A DNA stretch of 64,000 bases, taken from Novipirellula herctigrandis. GTDB lineage: Bacteria > Planctomycetota > Planctomycetia > Pirellulales > Pirellulaceae. The DNA is taken from assembly GCA_007859835.1 (NCBI GenBank), contig SJPJ01000001.1, positions 675,440 to 739,439 of the forward strand, given 5' to 3'. The notes beneath the pieces are model-generated. The model did no database searches and was not told the origin of the DNA. It saw nothing but the letters and a program-made list of their open reading frames with translations. The position numbers were made by a program, and so were the translations under genes. Below, piece by piece: positions 9,235 to 18,618 of this stretch (within the stretch, counting starts at the first letter, position 1; each line of letters begins with the position of its first letter).

Positions 9235-9282
9235 GCCGTCGAGCTGCCCCATTGGGTCGCCGTCGAGCTGCCCCATTGGGTC
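9235..9282. repeat. 24-bp tandem duplication at the inverted junction
   Basis: The 24-base segment 9235-9258 is repeated at 9259-9282 (core GAGCTGCCCCATTGGGTCG). It lies where the plus-strand and minus-strand transposase remnants meet. Confidence 0.95.
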
Positions 9283-9309
9283 GTGGTCAAGCGGTGACGT
9301 AGCGAACGC

Positions 9310-9690
9310 TGGCAATCCAAGTTGCCGCTCGTGTGGAGGCCATTTGCCTCCCGAGTGAGCCTGCCGGATACGGGCTCGTGCCAATTCACATGCCAATTTT
9401 CGCCCCAAAACGTTGTTCTTTTGCAATCCAAAGACATCGTTCACGTCGTTCTTGTCGCACCGACGCACCAAGTCGAGTCGCCGATCGATTTCGCGAATCA
9501 GCAGATAGCCACCGTCGCTATTAAGCGTGCCACCATCGAAATCCACCTCAACGGCTTGCCAGCGGAGGCGTTTTCGGGAGGGGGCGTTTTCGTTGACGCT
9601 CTGTGATTGCGAAGCCTTGGTTCTGTGCGGGATTGGAAGTGCGGTAACTCCAATGCCTAACATGCCCAAGGCTTTCGCGCTACTGGCCAA
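9310..9690 (-). pseudogene. IS1380-family transposase, N-terminal remnant with internal deletion
   Basis: The minus-strand frame contains QAVEVDFDGGTLNSDGGYLLIREIDRR in its first half, the N-terminal signature of IS1380 transposases. A few residues later it reads NDVFGLQKNNVLGRKLACELARAR, which resembles the segment that normally lies near the middle of the protein. Roughly a third of the protein therefore appears deleted. The frame then continues without recognisable similarity to a stop at 9091. It points toward the plus-strand C-terminal remnant, tail to tail, so the two pieces cannot form one gene. Confidence 0.65.
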
Positions 9691-9850
9691 AAGGAATTAG
9701 CGGATGCAAAATCCAGGCTATCGTCTTGCGGCTCACCTAAGAGAGTGTCAATTCACATTTACGAGACAGTGCAATTGTGTTCCGTCGGCTCTTTTCCCTA
9801 ACATACGCATCTCCAATTCCACTTCGTTCCGATGGCCCCATGGCGACCAC

Positions 9851-11287
9851 ATGTGCTCGGATGCTTGCAAAAACCGAAAACGGCTTCTGACCCAATCGCT
9901 CTGGTTAGGCGGCGTGCTCAGTTTCTATGTCGTTTTTGCTGGCTGTGATTCTCCGCGCACGCCCGTCATCGAAAACAATGATGCTCTGCTGAACGATTCG
10001 GTTCGGAACGTTACGCATGCGCAATCGTCGCCACGCGACTACTTGGGTGCAATCTTCTCGCGCTATCGCGTGGCCGGTTCGTACCGGGACGACGGGCGTG
10101 TTCGATTGAAGTTTGAAAAGGAAGGAAAACCGTCAAGCGAAGTAGCACCACTTTCCGTTTGGTTCGATCCATCGATTGTCTACTTGAAGGCGTACGATAC
10201 GCGATTGTGGTCCGACCGCAACGGTATCTCCGCGTGGATCGTCGATCCATCGACCCACAATTTTGACTCGCAAGTATTGCGTGGGCCGGCCGTCGAGCGA
10301 CGCCCGAAATTGAAAGTCTTGCTGACCGATCTCATTCTAATCGAACGCATCGCTGCCGGACTTGCCGGTCCGCCGCCGCAACTCGAATGGTTGTTCGCTG
10401 ATGAGCCTATGAAAGGGCTTTTTGAACCCGAAAACCAATTCGCTTTTGGCTTGCAAACTAATATCGAAGGCCAACCGTGCCAAGCAATCGTAGTCACCTC
10501 AGGAACCGACAAGTACACGTTTTGGATTGATACACAATTTGGACTCGTTCGCCAGGTCGACTTACCGCCGGTCGTGATTCCCAACGAACCGAACCAACGG
10601 CCGAAAACGATGCAGCTATCCCTCGAATTGTCGGGCGCGACATTTGATCCACCCACAATGAGTCCACGAGCCGAATCGTTGCCACCAAAACCAAAGTTCG
10701 TCACACGCTTTGTTCCCTTGCCACCGGCGCCACCAATATCCACTCTCGGATCAAAAGTCCGCGGGATTGAGGCAATGACAACAACCGTCGCCAAGGACTC
10801 ACCGGAAAAGCCCGCCGTGTTGGCGATGGTCTATGTGGCAAACGAACAATCATCGCTAGTCTCGGCAATGGTGCTTCAAGATTGGTACAGGAAATTCCCC
10901 GCCGCTTTGCAAACGAAAGTCTTACCGATTGCGCTGATGGAAGAGGGCATCGCAGACATGCCAGCGGAGACACAAAACATGCTTCGCGAATCGGTCACGA
11001 TTGCCAGCGTCATCGACAATCGAAACGAAATCGCTCGTTCACTCGCCCTTGGCCCCGGTTCTCTAGTGCTGATGGAAATGGACGGCCGAGTTGCTTGGAT
11101 CCAACCTCTTCTTACACCGCAAAGCCTACCCGCACTCGGCACAGTTGTTGCCGACGTCCTCAATGGTGTCGACATCCCGGGACGGATCGCATCACAATCC
11201 AAATCCGACGCAAACGCCTACAAGCGTGTCATTGCGACCGAATACACAAAAGTCGTGGAAATGGGATTGTTGAAAACGCAGCATTAG
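9851..11287 (+). CDS. Lipoprotein with a thioredoxin-like C-terminal domain lacking active-site cysteines
   Basis: The reading frame is open from 9704, but the ATG at 9851 places a basic n-region and hydrophobic core directly before a lipobox (VVFAGC, Cys32 of 478). The mature protein is therefore probably a lipid-anchored periplasmic or outer-membrane lipoprotein. The central part (VAGSYRDDGRVRLKFEKEGK; FWIDTQFGLVRQVDLPP) resembles the beta-rich LolA/DUF2092-like fold used by planctomycete outer-membrane proteins. The last 140 residues (AMVYVANEQSSLVSAMVLQDWYRKFP..., VASVIDNR, PGSLVLMEMDGRVAW) look like a redoxin domain without a CxxC pair. No function is assigned. It lies 139 bp before the sigma54 activator and may be transcribed with it. 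Confidence 0.7.
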   Translation: MCSDACKNRKRLLTQSLWLGGVLSFYVVFAGCDSPRTPVIENNDALLNDSVRNVTHAQSSPRDYLGAIFSRYRVAGSYRDDGRVRLKFEKEGKPSSEVAPLSVWFDPSIVYLKAYDTRLWSDRNGISAWIVDPSTHNFDSQVLRGPAVERRPKLKVLLTDLILIERIAAGLAGPPPQLEWLFADEPMKGLFEPENQFAFGLQTNIEGQPCQAIVVTSGTDKYTFWIDTQFGLVRQVDLPPVVIPNEPNQRPKTMQLSLELSGATFDPPTMSPRAESLPPKPKFVTRFVPLPPAPPISTLGSKVRGIEAMTTTVAKDSPEKPAVLAMVYVANEQSSLVSAMVLQDWYRKFPAALQTKVLPIALMEEGIADMPAETQNMLRESVTIASVIDNRNEIARSLALGPGSLVLMEMDGRVAWIQPLLTPQSLPALGTVVADVLNGVDIPGRIASQSKSDANAYKRVIATEYTKVVEMGLLKTQH

Positions 11288-11426
11288 TCGCATCAAATTA
11301 GCTGCGGCAAAGCATCGCATGCTACTTTCACTACAAGGATTCGCTGCGAATACGCTATCCGCTCATTCGCCGAAAGCGTGCCAAAGCGGGGTGGAAAAAT
11401 TTCCATCGGACCATGACAATAGGAAA

Positions 11427-12761
11427 ATGACTAAACATTCCGAGTCCCTGCCTAGTTCAACCGACGCGATTCTCAATTCGATCGCGGATGGTGTCTTCAC
11501 GGTCGACGCTGAATGGAATATCACCTCTTTCAATCGAGCGGCCGAAGAGATTACCGGCGTGCCTCGCAACGAAGCGATCGGCCAAAAATGTTTTGACGTT
11601 TTCCAAGCCAGCATCTGCCAAGGCAATTGCGCCCTCCACGATACAATCTCAACAGGGCGACAATGGGTCGATCAACGGATCGATATTCTTAATCGAAACG
11701 GCGAGACCGTTCCGGTCAGTATCAGCACATCGATTCTGCGCGACGAAAATGGCGCCACCTTTGGTGGTGCGGAGACCTTTCGCGATCTGTCCACAATCGA
11801 AAGTTTACGACGCGAACTCGAAGGACAATACACTCAGCATGATATCGTCACCAAGAACCACCGGATGCTTGGGATATTGGACGTGCTGCCCGACATTGCT
11901 AACAGTGACACGTCCGTATTGATCCAAGGGGCGACCGGCACCGGCAAAGAACTGATCGCCCGCGCGATTCACAACCTCAGTCGTCGAGCGGACGAAAAAT
12001 TCGTCGCCATCAATTGCGGCGCCTTACCCGAAACGCTGCTTGAGTCGGAATTGTTCGGCTACAAGAAAGGTGCGTTCACGGGTGCGGACAACGACAAACC
12101 AGGCCGATTCGCGATGGCTCAAAAGGGATCGCTATTTTTAGATGAAATCGCGGACATCTCGATGGCATTGCAAGTCCGCCTGCTTCGTGTGCTTCAGCAA
12201 CGCGAATACGAACCACTCGGTTCGACTGAGACCGTCCAATCGGACGTGCGCGTGATCGCCGCAACCAACAAACCACTGACGGATCAAATCGCTCGTGGCG
12301 TCTTTCGCCAAGACCTCTATTATCGGCTTAACATTGTTCGCATCGAATTGCCAACACTTTCCCAGCGTCGTGAAGACATCCCGCTGCTGATCCATCATTT
12401 CATCGAACGTTTTAACGTCGAGCAAGAGAAACGCGTTCGCAGTGTGTCGGAAGATGCATTGAAGCGTTTGCTGGATTATTCCTACCCAGGCAACATCCGC
12501 GAACTTCAAAACATCATCGAACATGCGGTCGTGCTCAGTCGCGGCGATCAAATCGAACTCGCATCCTTGCCGCCTGATCTATTGGTTGAGCCGACCAAAC
12601 ACGTCGAAGCCACTCCTTTTACGGCCGCCGAAGCAGATGTGATTATCCAAACCCTCCGTCAACATAACGGGCATCGTGGTAACACCGCCAAAACACTCGG
12701 AATCGACAAGACGACGTTATGGCGAAAAATGAAGAAGTTCCGGATCACGTATCCCTCGTAG
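11427..12761 (+). CDS. Sigma54-dependent activator: Cys-rich PAS - AAA+ - Fis helix-turn-helix
   Basis: The start at 11427 has AGGAAA just upstream. The 444-residue protein has an N-terminal PAS domain (about 10-125) with three cysteines in a C-x8-C-x3-C arrangement (Cys55, Cys64, Cys68). Next is the sigma54-interaction AAA+ domain: Walker A GATGTGKE (168-175), the GAFTGA loop (215-220) that contacts sigma54, and a Walker B FLDEI. The C-terminal Fis-type helix-turn-helix reads NTAKTLGIDKTTLWRKMKKF. There is no receiver domain, so the PAS cysteines or a bound cofactor probably sense the signal. The target promoter is not identified in this window. Confidence 0.93.
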   Translation: MTKHSESLPSSTDAILNSIADGVFTVDAEWNITSFNRAAEEITGVPRNEAIGQKCFDVFQASICQGNCALHDTISTGRQWVDQRIDILNRNGETVPVSISTSILRDENGATFGGAETFRDLSTIESLRRELEGQYTQHDIVTKNHRMLGILDVLPDIANSDTSVLIQGATGTGKELIARAIHNLSRRADEKFVAINCGALPETLLESELFGYKKGAFTGADNDKPGRFAMAQKGSLFLDEIADISMALQVRLLRVLQQREYEPLGSTETVQSDVRVIAATNKPLTDQIARGVFRQDLYYRLNIVRIELPTLSQRREDIPLLIHHFIERFNVEQEKRVRSVSEDALKRLLDYSYPGNIRELQNIIEHAVVLSRGDQIELASLPPDLLVEPTKHVEATPFTAAEADVIIQTLRQHNGHRGNTAKTLGIDKTTLWRKMKKFRITYPS

Positions 12762-12792
12762 TTCCGTTTCACGACAATTGCCGAACTACTTT
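12757..12792 (+). terminator. Possible weak terminator after the sigma54 activator
   Basis: GTAGTTC (12757-12763, spanning the stop codon) and GAACTAC (12782-12788) can pair and are followed by TTTC. The U-tract is short. The convergent HisA-like gene ends 50 bp later. Confidence 0.3.
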
Positions 12793-12839
12793 CGTGACGA
12801 CGAAACACGACAAATCGTCGCTCACTCACCTACCGTTGG

Positions 12840-13601
12840 TTAATTTGCCGAGCATTCCAATAGCGCCGTCGCCATCAGGCATCGCGCGCAACCAGCCGCG
12901 AACAACGCTTTAGCGTCCTCTGCATCCCGAACGCCGCCACCGCTGTCGATTTCTAATCGCGGATCTCCTTGGCTAAGTCGCCAACACATTTCGAGAGTAC
13001 TCGGCCCCGATCGTGTGCCCACAACCGCGGTATCAAGAACCACCATACGACGCACCCCACACCGATCCGCCGTGACAAGCCATTCCGCTTCACTCCCGAC
13101 CACACTTCGAAACACGCCCGCTTGGTAATCGAGACCCAACGCCACTTGCGATGGACCGACTCGATCAACTAGTTCGATCAAACCATCCGTGTTCTGCATC
13201 GATTCTGTCGCGGCAATCAGCACCAATTCGGCTCGCCCACGGACTTGCATCCATTTGTTGCAAGGACCAGCACCCGAAAACCCAATATCCACCAACACGT
13301 CGTCAAAACCGCCGTGCTCCAACAAACGCAAAATCAAATCCACTTGCGTTTGACCACCACAAATGGCATCAAGATCGGCAATGTAAAGTGATCCAATTCC
13401 TAGTTTGCGATAATGGCATAGTAGTGCAGAGGCATCGCCCGCCGATTGCTTGGCCAATTGTACGGGCCGATATTCGGAACGTTTACCCGCAACGGCATGC
13501 ACCGCCATCCCTTGCTTCAAATCAACAACACCCACGATGCGATCGATAACTGACGTCGGAAGACTTTTCGATTTGGCTTTCGTCACAAGTTGCCCGATCA
13601 A
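12840..13601 (-). CDS. HisA-related TIM-barrel protein (COG1411-like)
   Basis: The 253-residue product reads like a ProFAR isomerase relative: VGVVDLKQGMAVHAVAGKR (HisA PA-D-xxGxxVRL-like opening), LYIADLDAI, ALGLDYQAG, and a phosphate-binding DSGGGVRD. It is too divergent to be the histidine enzyme with confidence. HisA-related proteins of this kind occur in methanogens, methylotrophs and planctomycetes that use tetrahydromethanopterin/methanofuran cofactors, which is the best alternative. The TTG at 13601 overlaps the stop codon of the RND pump (TTGA), suggesting translational coupling; a GTG at 13586 is an alternative start. Its place at the end of a metal-efflux operon is unexpected. Confidence 0.7.
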   Translation of the reverse strand: MIGQLVTKAKSKSLPTSVIDRIVGVVDLKQGMAVHAVAGKRSEYRPVQLAKQSAGDASALLCHYRKLGIGSLYIADLDAICGGQTQVDLILRLLEHGGFDDVLVDIGFSGAGPCNKWMQVRGRAELVLIAATESMQNTDGLIELVDRVGPSQVALGLDYQAGVFRSVVGSEAEWLVTADRCGVRRMVVLDTAVVGTRSGPSTLEMCWRLSQGDPRLEIDSGGGVRDAEDAKALFAAGCARCLMATALLECSAN

Positions 13602-16600
13602 ATCGTTGCGGAGATTTGCGAAGCAGACATCTTGTCGGATTGTTTTTGGGAGGCAACAGCCCGCTTGACAATTCGCTCACCGGCACGCCGTCCGATCGCC
13701 CAAAACAATGCAGGCCGAAGGAAGAACTCCGCGAGTGTACTGGTCAACAAACCACCCACAATCACTGTCGCGATCGGGTATAAAAGCTCTTTCCCCGGTT
13801 CGCCGGCGGCCAACGCGAGCGGGAACAATCCAATGCCACTCGTCAATGCCGTCATCAACACCGGCGCCAACCGTTCTTTGCCGGCCCGGACGACCATGTC
13901 GCGGCTAAAGGTTTCCCCTTCGTTTTCGACCAAATGCAGGTAGTGATTCAAAAGCAAGATCCCATTGCGGCTAGCAATACCACACAACGAAATGAAACCC
14001 ACAATCGCAGCGATCGTCAAATTCTGATCGGTGATCACCAATGCGGCGACAGCACCCACGAAAGCCGCAGGCAATGCCACCAACACTTGGATCGCAAAAT
14101 TCGCGTCGCCGAAAAGTTTGTATAGAACCAAGAACATTCCTAACAGGGCCACGGCCGCTAAAATGGCCAGCCGCCGCGAGGCCGAGGCTTGGCTTTCAAA
14201 TTGCCCACCGTATTCGAGGAAATACCCCGCAGGCAATTCAACGTTTGCCAGTCGCTCTTTGATATCGTCAACCACATCGACCACACCTCGGTCCGAAACG
14301 TTCGCCTGTAACACAATACGGCGGCGCACTTGTTCGCGTTTGATCGTATTTGGCCCGGCACTCTCGAAAATCGTCGCAACATTCTCGAGCGGAATGATTC
14401 CTCCGTCCGGCAAGGTGATCGCCAACCGCCGCAATTTGGATTCGTCTTCGCGATAAGGTTCATCAAGCCGGACGACCAAGTCAAAGGTTCGCTGACCCAA
14501 CAAGATTTGGCTGACCACTCGGCCATTCATCGCCGTCTCGACCAATTCCATCACATCCGCCGGAAGCAACCCGTACTGCATCAAGGCGTCACGATCCAAC
14601 TTGATCTGCAGTTGCGGAATATTGGTTTGCTGTTCCACCAAAACATCCGTCAATCCGTCGACCCCTTTGATCTGGCTTTCCATTTCAGCAGCTTTGTTTC
14701 GAAGCACGTCAAGATCATCGCCATAGAGTTTGATTCCAATTTGAGCTCGCACCCCTGATAGCATGTGGCTGATCAAATGGGCAATTGGTTGCTCGGTGCT
14801 TGCCACGACGCCAGGGATCTCTTTCATTGCCGCACGGATCTCGTTGATGGTTGCCTCGCGATTTGCACCTTCTTTCATTTCCAAAACAAATTCGCTTACG
14901 TTCACTCCTTCGGCGTGCTCATCCAATTCGGCCCGCCCGGTCCGCCGCACCAACATTTCGACATCGGAAATCTGCATTAAACGACGCTCGATCGACTCGC
15001 TAATCCCATTGCTCGTTGCAAGTGAGGTACCAGGGGCCAAAAGTGCGTTCACTTGAACCGCCCCTTCGTTGAACGGCGGCAGAAAATCGCGGTCGAGCGT
15101 CGAGAGAAAAAGCCCAGCGATCACAACAATTGCAGCAACAACGGCTAAGACAGCGTACGACGCGCGGGTGCTTAGATCGATCGCAAACCCTGCGAGTCCC
15201 TTTAACTTGCTAAGCAATTGCCCTTCGTCAGCATCTTCACCACCGAGCCACACCTCCGCTACTGCGATCAGCAACCATACCGGAATGGTGAGTACCAACG
15301 TCCACCACAACGGATCGCCCGGCAACGCAAAAGGCAACGAAACGAATGGGGCGATTCGCGGCAAGACCCAATAAACAAGCAACGCAGCGACAGCGAGCGA
15401 CAAAAACGGCAATGCGACATTCCAAGCCCATCGCCCGATCAACAGCAGCGACGAAAGGGCAGGCGTTACAGTCAAAGAAACCAGCAGCGATGCCAACAAC
15501 GATACGACATAGGCTACCGCTAACGGAATGAACAATTTTCCTTCCATCCCTTCGAGCGCCAAAAGCGGTACGAACACCAACACCACAATCGCAGTTCCGT
15601 AAACGATCGAACTGCGTACCTCGATGCTAGCGCGAAGCACGACCCCCAGTGTCGATTTAGGATTTTGAAGTTGCCGATTTTCCTTGAGTCGTCGAAAAAT
15701 ATTCTCAACATCGACGATCGCATCATCAACCAATTCACCAATCGCCACCGCCAATCCGCCTAGCGTCATCGTGTTGATCGATAACCCAAACATCGCAAAA
15801 ACACAAACAGTCGCAATGATTGATAACGGGATCGCCGTCAAGGTAATCAGGGTCGTGCGAAAATTCAGCAGGAACAAGAACAAGATCATTAAAACCAATA
15901 CGCCACCATCCGCAAGCGCTTCGATAACATTATCGATCGCGCGGTCAATGAACTTCCGCTGTGAGTAGACGTTGGCAATACGAATGTCATCAGGCAACGA
16001 CCCGCGCAGTTCGACTAACGCTTCCTTGATTGCTGAATCAACCGCCCGCGTGTCACTGTCGGGCTGTTTGTTCACCGTCAACACAACTGCCGGACCACCT
16101 TCGATTTGACCCGTTTCACTTCGAATCGATGCGGACGCGTCGCCACGTTTGACTTGGGGCGCCATTACCACCCGGGCGATATCGCCAAGCGTCACCGGTC
16201 GTTCGTTCCGCAGCGTTAGCGTCACCTTTCGCAAATCGTCGATGTCGGTCACTCGGCCTAATCCGCGAACCAATAATTCATTTGCACCACGATCGTCGAG
16301 ATATCCACCGGTTGCATTCAAATTCGATCGGGACACGGCTTTGTAGACGTCGTCCATCGTTAGGTCGTAAGTCCGTAGCGAATCGGGATCCACCAATACT
16401 TGGTACTGCATCCTGCCGCCACCCATTGTGAACACCTGCGATACGCCTGGGAGCGTTAGCAATCGTTGGCGAATCACCCAATCGGCCAACGTTCGGACTT
16501 CCATCGGTGGCGTTTGGCCACCCTCACTCCAAATCCCATACATGACGATTTGGCCCATGACCGAAGAAATGGGCGCCAACGTCGGCGTAATGTTGCTGGG

Positions 16601-16963
16601 CAAGTTTTCTGCAACCAATTGCAATCGTTCGTTGACAACTTGCCGGTCGTTGTAGATATCCGTGCCCCAATCAAACTCGACATAGATGACCGAGATGCCA
16701 ACACCGCTGCTGCTGCGCACCGCCATCACGCCATTGGCACCATTCAGCGCTGTTTCGAGTGGAAACGTAATTAATGTTTCCACCTCCTCAGGTGCCATCC
16801 CCGGGGCCTCGGTAATCACCACCACGCGGGGTCGGTTCAAGTTCGGAAACACATCGATCGGTAATTGAGTCGATTGCCATGTTCCAACGCAAAGCAAGAT
16901 CATCGCGCCGACGAGCACGAGAAGTCGATTGTGAAGCGAGAAGTGGATAATGCGATCTAGCAT
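13598..16963 (-). CDS. Heavy-metal efflux RND permease (CusA/CzcA family)
   Basis: This 1121-residue inner-membrane pump has the standard RND layout. TM1 lies near residue 15-30, followed by a periplasmic porter domain opening QLPIDVFPNLNRP. TM2-6 carry GGLAVAIGELVDDAIVDVENIFRRL, the charged TM4 segment of the heavy-metal family. The second half repeats the pattern, ending GKERLAPVLMTALTSGIGLFPLALAAGEPGKE. The family exports copper, silver, zinc, cobalt or cadmium using the proton gradient, together with an adaptor and an outer-membrane channel. The ion cannot be decided here. A small extra soluble insertion near 570 (AVAEVWLGGEDADEG) follows the sixth-seventh helices. It lies 50 bp behind the adaptor gene. 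Confidence 0.93.
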   Translation of the reverse strand: MLDRIIHFSLHNRLLVLVGAMILLCVGTWQSTQLPIDVFPNLNRPRVVVITEAPGMAPEEVETLITFPLETALNGANGVMAVRSSSGVGISVIYVEFDWGTDIYNDRQVVNERLQLVAENLPSNITPTLAPISSVMGQIVMYGIWSEGGQTPPMEVRTLADWVIRQRLLTLPGVSQVFTMGGGRMQYQVLVDPDSLRTYDLTMDDVYKAVSRSNLNATGGYLDDRGANELLVRGLGRVTDIDDLRKVTLTLRNERPVTLGDIARVVMAPQVKRGDASASIRSETGQIEGGPAVVLTVNKQPDSDTRAVDSAIKEALVELRGSLPDDIRIANVYSQRKFIDRAIDNVIEALADGGVLVLMILFLFLLNFRTTLITLTAIPLSIIATVCVFAMFGLSINTMTLGGLAVAIGELVDDAIVDVENIFRRLKENRQLQNPKSTLGVVLRASIEVRSSIVYGTAIVVLVFVPLLALEGMEGKLFIPLAVAYVVSLLASLLVSLTVTPALSSLLLIGRWAWNVALPFLSLAVAALLVYWVLPRIAPFVSLPFALPGDPLWWTLVLTIPVWLLIAVAEVWLGGEDADEGQLLSKLKGLAGFAIDLSTRASYAVLAVVAAIVVIAGLFLSTLDRDFLPPFNEGAVQVNALLAPGTSLATSNGISESIERRLMQISDVEMLVRRTGRAELDEHAEGVNVSEFVLEMKEGANREATINEIRAAMKEIPGVVASTEQPIAHLISHMLSGVRAQIGIKLYGDDLDVLRNKAAEMESQIKGVDGLTDVLVEQQTNIPQLQIKLDRDALMQYGLLPADVMELVETAMNGRVVSQILLGQRTFDLVVRLDEPYREDESKLRRLAITLPDGGIIPLENVATIFESAGPNTIKREQVRRRIVLQANVSDRGVVDVVDDIKERLANVELPAGYFLEYGGQFESQASASRRLAILAAVALLGMFLVLYKLFGDANFAIQVLVALPAAFVGAVAALVITDQNLTIAAIVGFISLCGIASRNGILLLNHYLHLVENEGETFSRDMVVRAGKERLAPVLMTALTSGIGLFPLALAAGEPGKELLYPIATVIVGGLLTSTLAEFFLRPALFWAIGRRAGERIVKRAVASQKQSDKMSASQISATI

Positions 16964-17012
16964 AGAGTGTAACCTGTTGCGTCAATGACTGCTTGCGTCC
17001 GTGCCAATACCA

Positions 17013-18509
17013 TCAATGATTATGCCCGGCGTGCGGGTCAATCGCTCCGCCCCCTTGGTTCTTCATCGCCATCTGCAATTGATGGGCACCGCGAATCGCG
17101 ATCGCTTGGCCCGGCCACACTTGTCCATCGTTGGCAATCGCAACATGAAGCGAATCGGATTTCAGAACGTGAACGGCGACGCGTTCAAAATGGTCACTAT
17201 TTTCGACAAACACGAATCGATCGGGACCTTCCTCGGCCACCGCCTCTTTCGGAACCACGATCACATCGTGAAGCACCGTTGTTGGTACACGAAGTTTCAA
17301 TCGTTGTCCCGGCTTGTATCGCCAACTGATGTAGCGGTGTTTCCCCACCTGCTGTGATCGTTCAATGACGTTATCCATGGCAACAAAGAACGGCAAAGCT
17401 CGTGATTGGCGATCGATTTCGTTACCGATATAGGCGATACTTAAACCGTCAACCACCTCGAACTGTCCACTCGAAGATTCGATCACCGCTTGCAGTGACA
17501 CATCGGAATCCGCTGCCATGCGAAGGGAAGCGGCATCGCGAGGGAACGCGGAGCCTTCGATCAGAATATGCGTATAGTCCGATAACCGAGCCAATTGTTG
17601 TCCCGCCTCAACCGCCTGTCCGGGCGACACGTCCAATACCGTCACTAGAAACGACGTTTCAAGATGCTCAGGATGAATCGCCGGGGGCGGTTGCAACATC
17701 GACGCGTATCGGTCGGGTCGCGTGGGAACTTCGAGCGTATGCTGATCGCCGAGTGAATCATGGTGCAGCGAGCGGTCTGTATGTAAAGTCGGGGCGAACA
17801 CGGTCATTTCACGGACCAAGTTTCGCGTTCGTTCGATTTGATCGATCTGTTTCTGCGACAACCCGTGTAGCAGTAGCGATTGGCTGGCAGCGCCAATTTC
17901 GGCCAACAATTTATCTCGTTCGTACTCCCGAGCGATAAGTGTTTTCCCAGCGATCGCACCCGAGTTTGCGATCGCCGTCAAGCGGCTGATCTCTCGTTGC
18001 TCGACATCCATTCGCCCAAGCATCGATAAAAAGTTCTCTTGCGTATTGACCAAATCTTGGTGCGTCAACCGCAACGTAAAAAGCGGCGTGCCACTGTCGA
18101 CCAACTCGCCACGCGAAACCGAGATCGAGTTGATGATGCCGGTCATCGGTGCCGTCACCGCGTAATGCGTCTTGCCCGGCCAATCGGACATCGTGGCAGG
18201 AACTTCGATGTAGTCGACAAAGGAACCGACGCGAACCGGAGCAACTTGAAGTCGCAAATTCGCACGTGCCTGGGCGCTCAGCTCAAGCGATTCTCCTTCG
18301 GGGTGACCGGCATGATCATGTCCGGCGTGATCTTGGCAATCCTCGCTCTGACAAGCGTCGTCCACTGCGGCCATCGGTGCATTCCCGATCCCAAACCGTT
18401 CGGCCAAGTCGGTGAATCGATAGACAACCGCCCCGACCACTGCGATGGCGACAATCGCAATCAAGGGGCTAATCGACGTACGAAGATTGGATCGTTTCGA
18501 TTGTTGCAT
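17013..18509 (-). CDS. RND periplasmic adaptor (CusB/CzcB type) with His-rich ends
   Basis: The 498-residue membrane-fusion protein has an N-terminal membrane anchor (about 13-32), then a metal-binding-like stretch with ACQSEDCQDHAGHDHAGH. The barrel-sandwich hybrid follows (YAVTAPMTGIINSISVSRGELV, then ...VSPGQAVEAGQQLARLSDY) with a helical hairpin between (HQDLVNTQENFLSML; KQIDQIERTRNLV). The C-terminus ends AIDPHAGHNH, a second His cluster. It links the RND pump to an outer-membrane channel. No TolC-like gene is present in the window. The adaptor precedes the pump and follows the Cys/His-rich protein in the same direction. Confidence 0.92.
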   Translation of the reverse strand: MQQSKRSNLRTSISPLIAIVAIAVVGAVVYRFTDLAERFGIGNAPMAAVDDACQSEDCQDHAGHDHAGHPEGESLELSAQARANLRLQVAPVRVGSFVDYIEVPATMSDWPGKTHYAVTAPMTGIINSISVSRGELVDSGTPLFTLRLTHQDLVNTQENFLSMLGRMDVEQREISRLTAIANSGAIAGKTLIAREYERDKLLAEIGAASQSLLLHGLSQKQIDQIERTRNLVREMTVFAPTLHTDRSLHHDSLGDQHTLEVPTRPDRYASMLQPPPAIHPEHLETSFLVTVLDVSPGQAVEAGQQLARLSDYTHILIEGSAFPRDAASLRMAADSDVSLQAVIESSSGQFEVVDGLSIAYIGNEIDRQSRALPFFVAMDNVIERSQQVGKHRYISWRYKPGQRLKLRVPTTVLHDVIVVPKEAVAEEGPDRFVFVENSDHFERVAVHVLKSDSLHVAIANDGQVWPGQAIAIRGAHQLQMAMKNQGGGAIDPHAGHNH

Positions 18510-18618
18510 CAGAACCGCTCTTTGTGTTTTGCTGAAATTGAATCAACGCTTTGGCTGACGAAAATGGAACATCCGTGGCTGTTCGAGAAGCGACAGCCAA
18601 GACGCCATTGCCCCCCCA

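Larger units (their letters stand above)
8690..9302 (+). pseudogene. IS1380-family transposase, C-terminal half (broken)
   Basis: One plus-strand frame reads like the C-terminal half of an IS1380-type transposase. It has FHQFEETGQ near 8800, then WSHARDIVIKCEAHNQG, TRHIVVTNR, GESENHNKE, DRLSDHRYMANLFR and ADPPPELG. A TGA at 8952-8954 interrupts the frame between VVTNRP and AAQYPDGTYQEYGDRG. The upstream border is uncertain. The 3' end carries a 24-bp tandem duplication (RRRAAPLG twice) before the stop at 9300-9302. No N-terminal half is present on this strand, so the gene is dead. Confidence 0.75.
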
